Origin: Psychrobacillus faecigallinarum
Lineage (GTDB): Bacteria; Bacillota; Bacilli; Bacillales_A; Planococcaceae
Length of the DNA: 64,000 nucleotides
Direction: 5' to 3'
Assembly (NCBI RefSeq): GCF_014836595.1
Contig: NZ_JACSQO010000007.1
Coordinates: forward strand, 62,001-126,000
Shown: piece by piece, positions 55,934 through 64,000 of the stretch
How positions within the stretch are numbered: position 1 is the stretch's first letter
Layout: each line of letters starts with the position of its first letter
Translations under genes and position numbers: made by a program
Notes under the pieces: generated by a model
Seen by the model: only the letters and a program-made list of their open reading frames with translations
The model's database searches: none
Told to the model about the DNA's origin: nothing

Positions 55934-56105
55934 TTATAGCCGTTCAATTTACATGGGTAAACCGGAAAAGTGTTGCAGAAATTGAGAGAAGGGTTGCGCG
56001 TTCGCGCTAAAGTGTTGCGAGTTTAACAACAAAAGTTGCAGGAAAGCACATCTTCGCAGAGTTGCAGCGATTATGACCGGAATCAGAGCTTATTGCAAAT
56101 CCAAG
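55934..56105. repeat. Diverged repeat region with GTTGC every 21 bp
   Basis: GTTGC occurs at 55972, 55993, 56014 and 56035 (21-bp steps), then at 56061, with ATTGC at 56092. TTATAGCCGTTCA at 55934 and TTATGACCGGA at 56071 resemble the two half-unit starts of the 41-bp array at 8.5 kb. There is no reading frame. The remaining part of the panD-dinG gap is AT-rich, with only a possible -10 for dinG. Confidence 0.5.
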
Positions 56106-56155
56106 CAGTAATTATTATTTCATTCTACATATATTTCGTTTCTATTTATGGAATG

Positions 56156-56164
56156 TGGTACAAT
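56156..56164 (+). promoter_or_regulatory. Possible dinG promoter, extended -10
   Basis: TGGTACAAT (TGn plus TACAAT at 56159-56164), 72 bp before dinG, without a clear -35. Confidence 0.35.
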
Positions 56165-56236
56165 TTTTAAAAAGCAACACAAGAAAGTTTTTAGGAAAAA
56201 TAGATGCTTTTAATTTAAATGATGGTGAGATGAAGA

Positions 56237-58996
56237 ATGTTGGAAAATCATAAATATGCAGTTGTAGATATTGAAACAACAGGCCATTCATCTGCCAATG
56301 GTGACCGAATTATTCAACTTGCAATTGTTTTTATTGAGAACAATCGGATTAGTAATTCATTTACTACGTTCGTAAACCCCAAAAAAGCGATTCCTTTGTT
56401 TATTCAGGATTTAACGAATATAAAGGACGAGGATGTAAAGGACGCTCCGTTATTCGAAGAAATTGCTCCTAAAGTTTTGGAAATTCTTCAGGACCATATT
56501 TTTGTTGCGCACAATACAAATTTTGATCTGACGTTTCTTCAACAGGAGCTAAAACGGGTAGGGTTGCCTAAATTAGTTTGCAAATCTATTGATACAGTAG
56601 AATTCGCTAAGTTGATGTTCCCTAATATTTATAGCTATAAGCTTCAGGACATTGCGACTGAGCTCCATATAGAATTAGAGTCTGCTCACCGTGCGGATGA
56701 TGATGCATTGGCTACTGCACATTTGCTTTTAAAATGCTTTGATCAGCTGCAAGCATTGCCATTAAAAACGGTGGAGCTATTACATAAAAGATCCTTCCAA
56801 CTGAAATCCAATCTAGCACTCATCTTTTTTGAAGTTATAACGATAAAAAGAAAGACTTATGTGACCCAAGATTATTTAGAATATCGCGGAATACCACTAA
56901 AAGATGTGAAAAAAGAGCCTGCACCAGAATGGAGTAAACTTGCTTATCCGATTTCTAATGATGAAAAGAACCGATTATTCCAACACGGTAGCCTGAAGCT
57001 AGAGGAAAGACCAGGGCAATATAAGCTAATGGATGAGATTCACCATGCACTAATAGAATCCAAAGAGATTGTGTGCGAGGCGGAAACCGGAATAGGAAAA
57101 ACATTAGCCTATCTTATTCCATCTGTTTTATATGGAATAGGTCAAGGAAAGCCTATTATAGTTAGTACTTATACAACACATCTCATTGATCAGCTTATAA
57201 CAGAGGAAATTCCAAAGCTTTATGACATTCTTAACATTAGACTTAGAGTGGCGAAGCTAAAAGGTATCAATCACTATATTGATGTTTATCGTTTTTGGGA
57301 GCACCTTCAGCAAGAGGATGAGTCTTACGACGAGACCTTTACAATTATGCAAGTTTTAGTTTGGCTTACTATAACAGAAGAGGGTGACCTCTCGGAATTG
57401 AATGTTTCGGGTGGTGGTCAGCTATTTATAGATAAAATAAGAAGGACCTCAGAAAAAAAGATTAATGATGTAAAAGGGATAGATTTTTATGAGCGTGCTC
57501 TTCGTCGAAGTGAGCACTGTGATATCCTTGTAACGAATCATTCCATGATTATTATGGATACGGAACGAGAAACAAAGCTATTGGGCCATGGTTGTGCCAC
57601 AATTATTGATGAGGCACATCAAATGATTCATGCTAGTATATCCCGAAAAGAAAGAATTTTTTCATATACTAATTGGAAATATATTTTAGGTCAATTTGGC
57701 ACTCTAGATACAGATCATCTACTTTACAAGCTGTCTCTTCTAAATGTTTCCTTGTCTGTCCGCATTCGTATAGAGAAGCTGTTTGTTGACATAGTTGAAT
57801 CATTTGATCATGCAATGGGATATGTTATCTCTACTATTCAAAGCTATCCACATAAATCGAAGAGTACCAAACGAACTTATGCTATGGAGGATTTAAATTT
57901 AGATAAAGCTTTTTTTATAAAAGTTGCTAAGAATCTACAAACATTTATCTATTCAACTAAGCCCTACGTGGGCTCTGCAAAGAAAAATATTATTGATGAA
58001 CAATTATTAGTATTAGTAAATGAGTGGGAATATTGGTTACGTGAACTGGAGATTAAAGTAAGTGAATGGGATGAAATCTTCTTGCAGGATAAGGAAGTAG
58101 AGGCGAAATGGCTCGAGTTAGATAATAGAAGCGTCCCTGGAAGTCTCACTATCATCAAAAGACCATTAAATTATCAAGAGGATATAAAGGATGCCATGGC
58201 TCCTTTAAGAGAGCAGGGAGGAATTATCTGGACTTCTGGAACATTGACAGTGCCCTCCAATAAATACTTTATTACTTCTCAGCTTGGATTGAGCTCAAAT
58301 ATACCTATCCATCAGTTTAAAGTAGAATCTAACTTCTACAAGGGTGCAGAGCTTTTAATCATCGAGGATATGCCAGACATTCAGCAAGTATCTCAATCGG
58401 ATTATATTGAATCAGTTGCGGAAGCAATTGTCCAGACGGTTTTGGTCACTGGAGGAAGGTGCTTTGTGTTATTTACTTCACAGGATATGTTGCGTAAGAC
58501 TGTGGAATTGATACAGGATACTAATCTGCTTGAAGATTTCATGCTATTTGCACAAGGAATCACGACTGGGAGCAGGATGCGTTTGTTAAAGTCATTCCAG
58601 CGATTTTCTAAGTCTGTATTATTCGGAACTAATAGCTTTTGGGAGGGAGTAGACGTTCCAGGTGAAGCTCTTTCAGTAGTGATTATGGTTCGCTTACCTT
58701 TTTCTTCTCCCGATGATCCCTTATTTAAAAAGCGTGCAGAGCTGTTAACTAAAAATGGACAGAATCCTTTTTCTTCTTATTCCTTACCAGAGGCAATTTT
58801 AAGATTTAGACAAGGATTTGGAAGATTAATTCGTTCCTCTGCCGATAAAGGAGTATTTATCGTATTAGACAGAAGGATTGATACGAAGTCTTATGGTAGT
58901 GATTTTCTACAGGCAATCCCAAATATTCCTGTTAAGAAAGTATCATTAGAAAATATAGTCTTAGAGCTAGAAAATTGGTATACTAATGAAGGATGA
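56237..58996 (+). CDS. dinG: DinG-type exonuclease/helicase
   Basis: A 919-residue fusion: an N-terminal DEDD 3'-5' exonuclease (about 1-170; VVDIETTGHSS with D11 and E13, HNTNFDLTFLQ, HRADDDALAT) and an XPD/DinG-like helicase-family ATPase (Walker A ETGIGKT at about 283-289, DEAH at about 458, SFWEGVDVPGEAL and QGFGRLIRS near the end). The FeS cysteines of E. coli DinG are not evident, in line with Firmicutes DinG, which acts as a nuclease rather than a helicase. Length matches B. subtilis (931). ypmA follows 22 bp later. Confidence 0.94.
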   Translation: MLENHKYAVVDIETTGHSSANGDRIIQLAIVFIENNRISNSFTTFVNPKKAIPLFIQDLTNIKDEDVKDAPLFEEIAPKVLEILQDHIFVAHNTNFDLTFLQQELKRVGLPKLVCKSIDTVEFAKLMFPNIYSYKLQDIATELHIELESAHRADDDALATAHLLLKCFDQLQALPLKTVELLHKRSFQLKSNLALIFFEVITIKRKTYVTQDYLEYRGIPLKDVKKEPAPEWSKLAYPISNDEKNRLFQHGSLKLEERPGQYKLMDEIHHALIESKEIVCEAETGIGKTLAYLIPSVLYGIGQGKPIIVSTYTTHLIDQLITEEIPKLYDILNIRLRVAKLKGINHYIDVYRFWEHLQQEDESYDETFTIMQVLVWLTITEEGDLSELNVSGGGQLFIDKIRRTSEKKINDVKGIDFYERALRRSEHCDILVTNHSMIIMDTERETKLLGHGCATIIDEAHQMIHASISRKERIFSYTNWKYILGQFGTLDTDHLLYKLSLLNVSLSVRIRIEKLFVDIVESFDHAMGYVISTIQSYPHKSKSTKRTYAMEDLNLDKAFFIKVAKNLQTFIYSTKPYVGSAKKNIIDEQLLVLVNEWEYWLRELEIKVSEWDEIFLQDKEVEAKWLELDNRSVPGSLTIIKRPLNYQEDIKDAMAPLREQGGIIWTSGTLTVPSNKYFITSQLGLSSNIPIHQFKVESNFYKGAELLIIEDMPDIQQVSQSDYIESVAEAIVQTVLVTGGRCFVLFTSQDMLRKTVELIQDTNLLEDFMLFAQGITTGSRMRLLKSFQRFSKSVLFGTNSFWEGVDVPGEALSVVIMVRLPFSSPDDPLFKKRAELLTKNGQNPFSSYSLPEAILRFRQGFGRLIRSSADKGVFIVLDRRIDTKSYGSDFLQAIPNIPVKKVSLENIVLELENWYTNEG

Positions 58997-59018
58997 GTAT
59001 TAGAAAGCGGGTATAAAT

Positions 59019-59189
59019 ATGGAAAACAAAATTGAAGTGATATCAACCGTCACCGTACAATACCAATCAGATCTATATAAAATAGTGGATGCATTGAACC
59101 GTTCGTTGAAGGAAAAGGATCTGATGTTTGGATTAGCATTAGATAAAGAAGATCAAGAAAAAGCAGTCTTCACAATTTATAGGACCTAA
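59019..59189 (+). CDS. ypmA: Small conserved protein YpmA (DUF4264)
   Basis: A 56-residue protein from ATG 59019 to TAA 59189, behind a weak AAGCGGG site. It begins MENKIEVISTVTVQYQSDLY and ends FTIYRT; the pattern fits B. subtilis YpmA, which is also located between dinG and ypmB. No membrane segment or cysteine is visible; function unknown. It is separated from ypmB by 3 bp. Confidence 0.85.
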   Translation: MENKIEVISTVTVQYQSDLYKIVDALNRSLKEKDLMFGLALDKEDQEKAVFTIYRT

Positions 59190-59192
59190 ACT

Positions 59193-59681
59193 ATGGCATT
59201 AAAGAGATGGCTAATATTTATCGTTGTTTTTGCTATCAGTCTCACCATAATCCTAAGCCTACTTATTTATAAGGAAGCAAGAGAACCTTTCAATGATAAC
59301 CTGATGAAGGCAGAGTCTTATACGCTTCAAAATAATTTATTGAAGACAATAGATGATTCGTATGTGTATAATAATACCGACTCATATCAGACAATTATTG
59401 GTACCAATAAGGACGGCTCTAAAAAAGCTTTTTTTATCCCAACAAAGGATAACGAAGAGCAAATTATGGAGGTAAGCCTTGATGAAGGTATATCTGAAGA
59501 GAAAGCTGTTTCGATAGCTTTGGAAGGGGAAAAAGGTAGTAAGCTGCTTCACGCGAAATTAGGTGTGGAAGAGGTCGGGCCAGTATGGGAGATTACCTTT
59601 GTGAATTCTAAGGATAACCTCAACTACGTATATCTGTTATTTGATAATGGCGATTGGTGGAAGAGAATATCCAATTTGTAA
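59193..59681 (+). CDS. ypmB: PepSY-like membrane-anchored protein YpmB
   Basis: A 162-residue protein with one N-terminal membrane anchor (about 6-25) and an extracellular domain with the look of two PepSY repeats (ISEEKAVSIALEGEKGSKLLHAKLG, WEITFVN). Matches YpmB by position and size. Function unknown. Start ATG 59193 is 3 bp after the ypmA stop. In B. subtilis aspB comes next; here asnS follows after 28 bp. Confidence 0.88.
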   Translation: MALKRWLIFIVVFAISLTIILSLLIYKEAREPFNDNLMKAESYTLQNNLLKTIDDSYVYNNTDSYQTIIGTNKDGSKKAFFIPTKDNEEQIMEVSLDEGISEEKAVSIALEGEKGSKLLHAKLGVEEVGPVWEITFVNSKDNLNYVYLLFDNGDWWKRISNL

Positions 59682-59709
59682 AATATATTTTTAACTTTTG
59701 GAGGACAAC

Positions 59710-61005
59710 ATGAAAAAAATTATGATTAAAGATATGTCTAGCCATGTTGGAGAGACAGTAAAACTTGGTGCGTGGCTTGCAAACAAACGCTCAAGTGGTA
59801 AGATTGCCTTTTTACAGCTTCGCGATGGTTCTGGATTTGTACAAGGAGTAGTAGTGAAGGAAGTTGTGGGAGAAGAGATTTTCCAAACAGCAAAAGGTTT
59901 AACTCAAGAAACTTCTATGTATATTACTGGAGAAGTAACAAAAGATGAGCGTTCTTCATTTGGTTACGAGCTTCAAGTAAAAGAAATAGAGGTAATTCAT
60001 GCAGCGGTAGATTATCCAATCACACCGAAAGAACACGGTACTGAGTTCCTAATGGACAACCGTCACCTATGGTTACGTTCAAGAAAACAACACGCGATCA
60101 TGAAAATTCGTAACGAAATTATCCGCGCTACATACGAATTCTTTAATAATAACGGCTTTGTAAAAATGGATCCCCCAATTTTAACTGGCTCCGCTCCAGA
60201 AGGAACTTCTGAGCTTTTCCAAACTAAGTATTTCGATGAGGATGCTTATTTGTCTCAGTCTGGTCAGCTATATATGGAAGCAGCTGCTATGGCCTTAGGA
60301 AAAGTATTCTCTTTTGGACCAACATTCCGTGCAGAAAAATCCAAAACACGCAGACACTTAATTGAATTTTGGATGATTGAGCCTGAAATGGCATTTATAG
60401 AATTTGATGAGAACTTAGAAGTACAAGAGCAATACGTTTCCTTTATTGTTCAGGCCGTTCTTAAAAACTGTCAATTAGAATTAGAGCGCTTAGGTCGCGA
60501 TACATCTAAACTGGAAAAAATTCAAGCACCTTTCCCTCGTATTACTTATGACGATGCAATCAAGTTCTTACATGAGAAAGGCTTTGATGATATCAAGTGG
60601 GGGGACGATTTCGGATCACCTCATGAAACAGCTATCGCAGAAAGCTATGATATGCCAGTTTTCATCACTCATTATCCAGTAGGCATTAAGCCATTTTATA
60701 TGCAGCCACATCCAGACAGAGAAGATGTTGTATTATGTGCCGATTTAATTGCTCCAGAAGGATATGGTGAAATTATCGGTGGTTCTGAACGTATTCATGA
60801 CTATGACCTATTAAAGCAACGTCTTGCGGAACATAAATTAGATGAATCAGCCTATGCTTGGTATTTAGAGCTTCGTAAACAAGGGTCTGTTCCTCACTCA
60901 GGATTTGGTCTTGGATTAGAACGTACTGTAGCTTGGTTAAGTGGAGCAGAGCACGTTCGTGAATCTATACCATTCCCAAGACTATTAAATCGTTTGTATC
61001 CATAA
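59710..61005 (+). CDS. asnS: Asparaginyl-tRNA synthetase AsnS
   Basis: Class IIb aminoacyl-tRNA synthetase charging tRNA-Asn. The 431-residue protein has an N-terminal OB fold for the anticodon (about 12-105), motif 2 ([24 protein letters not shown]) and motif 3 ([13 protein letters not shown]); [13 protein letters not shown] and the HEHG-like [15 protein letters not shown] are typical of AsnRS. ATG 59710 is chosen because TTGGAGG at 59698-59704 is the ribosome site. Codon use suggests high expression. Confidence 0.97.
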   Translation: MKKIMIKDMSSHVGETVKLGAWLANKRSSGKIAFLQLRDGSGFVQGVVVKEVVGEEIFQTAKGLTQETSMYITGEVTKDERSSFGYELQVKEIEVIHAAVDYPITPKEHGTEFLMDNRHLWLRSRKQHAIMKIRNEIIRATYEFFNNNGFVKMDPPILTGSAPEGTSELFQTKYFDEDAYLSQSGQLYMEAAAMALGKVFSFGPTFRAEKSKTRRHLIEFWMIEPEMAFIEFDENLEVQEQYVSFIVQAVLKNCQLELERLGRDTSKLEKIQAPFPRITYDDAIKFLHEKGFDDIKWGDDFGSPHETAIAESYDMPVFITHYPVGIKPFYMQPHPDREDVVLCADLIAPEGYGEIIGGSERIHDYDLLKQRLAEHKLDESAYAWYLELRKQGSVPHSGFGLGLERTVAWLSGAEHVRESIPFPRLLNRLYP

Positions 61006-61067
61006 TCTTAAGCCAAAGGAACAATATATATTATCATCATGCAATAGATAAGAAAGGGAGTGCGAGT

Positions 61068-61778
61068 ATGCATAAGCGAAATCGGCTCCGAATCTGGACA
61101 GAGCAGGGAAATGTAACCATTTCCCAGCTTTTTTTTAGCCATTATAAGGCCATTAATATGAAGGATGAGGAAGCTATTCTGCTATTACATCTTATCGCTT
61201 TTGGAGAAGCGGGAAACCACTTTCCAACCCCTCAAAACTTAGTGGAACGTACACATTTTAGTGAACATAAAGTAGTGACGATTTTACAGCGTCTTGTCCA
61301 AAAAGGTTTAATTCAAATAGAACAGCATATGGACGACGACGGAGTCCATTATGAGTACTACGATTTTAATCATTTATGGGAGCTCTTGGTCGATTGCGTA
61401 GAGCAACAAAACCTAACTAAAGAAGACGAAGAAGTAAAGGGCGAAGAAGGCGAAATTTACAAGTTATTTGAGCAGGAGTTCGGTAGATTATTATCTCCAA
61501 TGGAATATGAAACGATAGGCATGTGGTTTGACCAGGACAACCACTCAGCCTCCTTAATACGTTTAGCGTTAAAAGAGGCGGTTTTGTCTCAAAAGCTTAG
61601 CCTGCGTTATATAGATCGGATATTATTCGAATGGAAAAAGAAAAATATTAAAACGGTTGAAGCTGCAGAAAATCAATCGGCACAGTTTCGACAGCATATA
61701 CCAATACAAAGACCAAAGGAGCAACCTGCAAACACAGCGAAGGTTCCTTTCTACAATTGGTTAGAAGAAAGAGAGTAG
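61068..61778 (+). CDS. dnaD: Replication initiation protein DnaD
   Basis: DnaD remodels DNA and helps load the replicative helicase at oriC and at restarting forks. The 236-residue protein has an N-terminal winged-helix DDBH1 domain (about 15-110: LLHLIAFGEAGNHFPTPQNLVERTHFSEHKVVTIL) and a C-terminal DDBH2 domain (about 128-195) with the YxxxIL signature in LRYIDRILFEWKKKNI. Start ATG 61068 follows AAAGGGAGTG. It is coupled with nth and ypoC. Confidence 0.95.
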   Translation: MHKRNRLRIWTEQGNVTISQLFFSHYKAINMKDEEAILLLHLIAFGEAGNHFPTPQNLVERTHFSEHKVVTILQRLVQKGLIQIEQHMDDDGVHYEYYDFNHLWELLVDCVEQQNLTKEDEEVKGEEGEIYKLFEQEFGRLLSPMEYETIGMWFDQDNHSASLIRLALKEAVLSQKLSLRYIDRILFEWKKKNIKTVEAAENQSAQFRQHIPIQRPKEQPANTAKVPFYNWLEERE

Positions 61779-61788
61779 GTGGAGAAAG

Positions 61789-62445
61789 TTGCTTACAAAA
61801 GCCCAATGGCATTTTTGTTTAGAGGAAATGGAAAGGATGTTTCCGGATGCTCATTGCGAGTTAGTCCACGACAATCCTTTTGAATTATTGGTAGCTACAT
61901 TACTTTCAGCACAATGTACTGATGTCCTTGTAAACAAAGTAACAAAGGACCTTTTTCAAAAATATAAAAAACCTGAAGATTACTTGGATGTATCCATAGA
62001 GGAATTACAAAATGATATTCGCTCAATAGGTTTATATCGTAATAAAGCAAAAAATATTCAAGCACTTAGCAAGCAACTAATTGAGCTCTATAACGGCGAG
62101 GTTCCTGCTAATCGTGATTTACTTACGACATTTCCAGGTGTTGGTCGAAAAACAGCTAATGTAGTTGTTTCGGTAGCCTTTGATATACCAGCAATAGCTG
62201 TAGACACTCATGTAGAGCGTGTTTCAAAGCGACTGGGACTATGCAGATGGAAAGATTCTGTTCTGCAGGTAGAAGAAACGTTGATGAAAAAGACACCAAT
62301 TGAATCGTGGTCTAAGGCGCATCATCAACTGATATTTTTTGGGAGGTATCATTGTAAGGCCCAAAATCCCAATTGTCCGCAATGTCCTTTGTTGCCGGTT
62401 TGTCGAGAGGGTAAGAAGAGGATGAGTAAAGTTGTCCAAGCTTAG
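61789..62445 (+). CDS. nth: Endonuclease III Nth
   Basis: DNA glycosylase/AP lyase for oxidised pyrimidines. The 218-residue protein has the helix-hairpin-helix LTTFPGVGRKTANVVV with catalytic Lys121, Asp139 in AIAVDTHVERV, and the [4Fe-4S] ligands CKAQNPNCPQCPLLPVC. It starts at TTG 61789, just behind GGTGGAG. The last 14 bp overlap ypoC. Gene order dnaD-nth-ypoC is as in B. subtilis. Confidence 0.96.
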   Translation: MLTKAQWHFCLEEMERMFPDAHCELVHDNPFELLVATLLSAQCTDVLVNKVTKDLFQKYKKPEDYLDVSIEELQNDIRSIGLYRNKAKNIQALSKQLIELYNGEVPANRDLLTTFPGVGRKTANVVVSVAFDIPAIAVDTHVERVSKRLGLCRWKDSVLQVEETLMKKTPIESWSKAHHQLIFFGRYHCKAQNPNCPQCPLLPVCREGKKRMSKVVQA

Positions 62446-62740
62446 AAAAGAAGATTTTAAACCTATTTTTGCAAGATGGTCAGTTATTCGGAATCAGTTG
62501 GAGATTCTTTATAAGGAAAGAGAGAAAGACACCCATGATTTAATGGAGAAGGGCATCGAATTATTGAGTGAATTATTTGTATTGGCTGAAGGTACTTCCC
62601 CTTTAAATTATGAAGAGCGTTTTATCTTTGTTCAAAAGAATTATAAGTCTTATGCAGCTTTTCGACAACTAGATGAATTGTTCAAGGAAACAGAAAAAAA
62701 ACTTGCTCGTCGATTCATCATGGAATCAAGAATGCCTTAA
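62432..62740 (+). CDS. ypoC: YpoC-like protein
   Basis: A 102-residue protein read from TTG 62432 within the end of nth, with GAAGAGGATGAG upstream. It is helical and charged (FARWSVIRNQLEILYKEREKD, FVQKNYKSYAAFRQLDELFKETEKKLARR). The position matches B. subtilis ypoC, which is longer; the call rests on context and size. Function unknown. Beyond it ponA and recU would be expected but are absent. Confidence 0.75.
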   Translation: MSKLRKEDFKPIFARWSVIRNQLEILYKEREKDTHDLMEKGIELLSELFVLAEGTSPLNYEERFIFVQKNYKSYAAFRQLDELFKETEKKLARRFIMESRMP

Positions 62741-62754
62741 TATTTTTAACACTA

Positions 62755-62826
62755 CCCCATAAGAACTGCCTTTAGAAGTTAGATACTAAACTAACATACA
62801 GAGGCAGTTTCTATGGGGCATTTTTT
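62755..62826 (+). terminator. Long terminator hairpin after ypoC
   Basis: CCCCATA (62755-62761) with TATGGGG (62812-62818), AACTGCCT (62764-62771) with AGGCAGTT (62802-62809), and GTTAG with CTAAC inside make a 64-nt hairpin followed by CATTTTTT. It marks the end of B. subtilis-like gene order. The next 120 bp hold nothing that I can support. Confidence 0.8.
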
Positions 62827-62949
62827 ATGATAATGTTTTTATTTTTCATCTTGCTTGGTGAGCCTTATCAAAGATGCACCTAAGACTATAAAAACTTAAT
62901 AATATAGGTTAAATTTAACAGAATAATATTATTTTTTCTGGAGGTTTAT

Positions 62950-63516
62950 ATGAAAACTTTCATATATATGTTGAGACACTGTGATTCAATTAAAACGGGA
63001 AATGAAAAAGATAGAGGCCTAACTGAAAAAGGTGTGACGGATGCTCAACGACTAATAAAGATTTTACAAGAAGAAAATATTAATACAGTTATATCTAGCC
63101 CATATACCCGTTCTGTATTAACAGTTCAACCATTTGCTGAATACATTGGACAAAATGTGGTAATTCTTGAAAATCTTAAAGAAAGAGTTTTTAGTCCTGA
63201 AAAAAAACGTTTATCTGATAATGAGCTTCAATGTTTGTTAGAAAAATCTTTTGAGGAACCGGATTTTTCTCTTAAGGGAGGAGAGTCGAATAATTAGTGT
63301 CAAAGACGGGGAATAGATGCACTTAAATCAATATTACATACTTTTAAAGGTCAGAAAATAGTAGTAGGTACTCATGGGGCAGTAATGACGTTAATGATGG
63401 GATATTTTGACAATAGTTATGGCTTGGATTTTCTTTTAAGCACTTCAAAGCCTGATATTTATAGAATGGAGTTCAATGAATTGGAATTAATAGATGTAAC
63501 TAAAATATGGAAGTAA
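62950..63516 (+). pseudogene. Histidine phosphatase family gene interrupted by an in-frame amber codon
   Basis: The frame begins at ATG 62950 behind TGGAGG and encodes a phosphoglycerate-mutase-like fold: LRHCDSIK with nucleophile His10 (RHC in place of the usual RHG), TEKGVTDAQRL, VISSPYTRSVLTVQPFAEY. It stops at TAG 63295-63297 right after GGESNN. The same frame then continues without further stop for 72 codons (CQRRGIDALKSIL, VGTHGAVMTLMMGYFDN with the second active-site His) to TAA 63516. So one point mutation, for instance CAG to TAG, splits a normal 188-residue protein. It could be a real pseudogene, readthrough, or a base error. Confidence 0.75.
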
Positions 63517-63553
63517 TGTCTATTTGTTAAGTTCATAATGTCAGTAAAGCTTT

Positions 63554-63621
63554 AAAAGAGCATCAGCTTATCCAAGAATGCTACTCATTTATTATTAATT
63601 TTGAAAGGAAGATGCTCTTTT
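63554..63621 (+). repeat. Perfect 11-bp inverted repeat spanning the start of the SDR gene
   Basis: AAAAGAGCATC (63554-63564) and GATGCTCTTTT (63611-63621) are exact complements. The right arm lies between the ribosome site AAGGAAG and the TTG start of the dehydrogenase gene and includes its first two bases. It may be a terminator for the phosphatase transcript or a translational control element. Confidence 0.55.
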
Positions 63622-64000
63622 GAATTCGTTAAAGGGGAAAATTGCAGTTGTTGCTGGTGGAACACGTGGTGCTGGTAGAGGAATTGCTGTTAAGTTGGGA
63701 GAAGCTGGAGCAATAGTATATGTGACAGGGAGAAGTACAATTCATAGTCAGTCACCCATGGGCCGTATGGAAACAATTGAGGAAACAGCAGAATTGGTAA
63801 CAAAAGCCGGGGGAAAAGGAATACCTGTAAAGGTCGATCATACTATTGAAACGGAAGTTGTTCACCTATTTGACCGTATCAAAAAGGAACAGGGAAGGTT
63901 AGATATATTAGTTAATGATATTTGGGGAGGAGATCCTCTTACGGAATGGGGAAAGCCAATAGGAGAGCATAGTCTTCATAAAGGACTTCAGATGCAAAAA
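63620..64000 (+). CDS. Short-chain dehydrogenase/reductase, 5' part (runs off the window)
   Basis: Open from TTG 63620 to the last base, 127 codons. The N-terminal nucleotide fold is VVAGGTRGAGRGIAVKLGEAGA (glycines at 13, 17, 19 and 21), then VTGRST and DILVNDIWGGDPLTEWGKP; the last resembles the DHRS1-like SDR clade. The catalytic Ser-Tyr-Lys lies beyond the window. AAGGAAG precedes the start by about 9 bp. The substrate cannot be told from this part. Neither this gene nor the phosphatase belongs to the conserved cluster to the left. Confidence 0.8.
   Translation, partial: MNSLKGKIAVVAGGTRGAGRGIAVKLGEAGAIVYVTGRSTIHSQSPMGRMETIEETAELVTKAGGKGIPVKVDHTIETEVVHLFDRIKKEQGRLDILVNDIWGGDPLTEWGKPIGEHSLHKGLQMQK

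Overview
The window is chromosomal DNA from a low-GC, endospore-forming Bacillota bacterium. Gene content and order follow the Bacillus subtilis 200-220 degree region (rluB-res-sigX ... spoIVA-hbs-mtrAB-hep-ndk-cheR-aro ... qcr-dapB-bsh-cca-birA-pan-dinG-asnS-dnaD-nth). The loss of several genes relative to B. subtilis and the style of the intergenic repeats suggest a Planococcaceae/Caryophanaceae relative such as Psychrobacillus. That genus guess is inference; the Bacillales assignment is secure. Almost every gene is co-oriented on the plus strand; only fer, an asparaginase gene and ypjC are on the minus strand. No rRNA, tRNA, complete insertion sequence, prophage or CRISPR array was seen.

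Layout. 1-8.5 kb: tail of rluB, the cytochrome c maturation operon resABC, the ResDE redox two-component system, and sigX-rsiX behind a candidate sigma-X promoter. 8.5-9.9 kb: a 41-bp tandem-repeat array, then an FMN riboswitch and ribU. 10-18.5 kb: fer, ypbB-recQ, ypbE, a CBS protein, a phosphoesterase, ypdA (bacillithiol disulfide reductase), a frameshifted orphan gene, an asparaginase and prsW. 18.9-29.8 kb: germination genes sleB-ypeB, the c-di-GMP effector motI, cmk-plsC-rpsA, der-gpsA, yphE-yphF, spoIVA and hbs. 30-41.6 kb: folE-mtrB, menaquinone genes hepS-menG-hepT, ndk, cheR, then aroF-aroB-aroH-hisC-tyrA-aroA without the trp genes that B. subtilis carries inside this cluster. 41.7-48.6 kb: ypiA-ypiB-ypiF, the cytochrome bc complex qcrABC, ypjA, a YugP-type peptidase and ypjC. 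48.7-55.9 kb: ypjD-dapB-mgsA-bshA-cca-birA and panBCD behind a structured leader. 56.2-62.7 kb: dinG-ypmA-ypmB-asnS-dnaD-nth-ypoC. From 62.75 kb the B. subtilis-like order stops: a histidine phosphatase gene broken by an in-frame amber codon is followed by a short-chain dehydrogenase that runs off the end.

How the parts connect. ResA/B/C mature c-type cytochromes such as QcrC; ResDE regulates this respiratory branch, and TTCACAAA sequences like the ResD box lie upstream of both resA and qcrA at similar distances. HepS/HepT/MenG supply menaquinone to the QcrABC complex. BshA and YpdA belong to bacillithiol metabolism. SpoIVA, SleB and YpeB show that the organism builds and germinates spores.

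Most of the window is conserved housekeeping DNA and I did not find a clear new multi-gene system. The items most worth checking are the nested 41-bp array and its possible relatives near dinG, the hairpin that would hide the motI ribosome binding site, the structured panB leader, the paired ResD-like sites, the frameshifted orphan gene and the amber-interrupted phosphatase.
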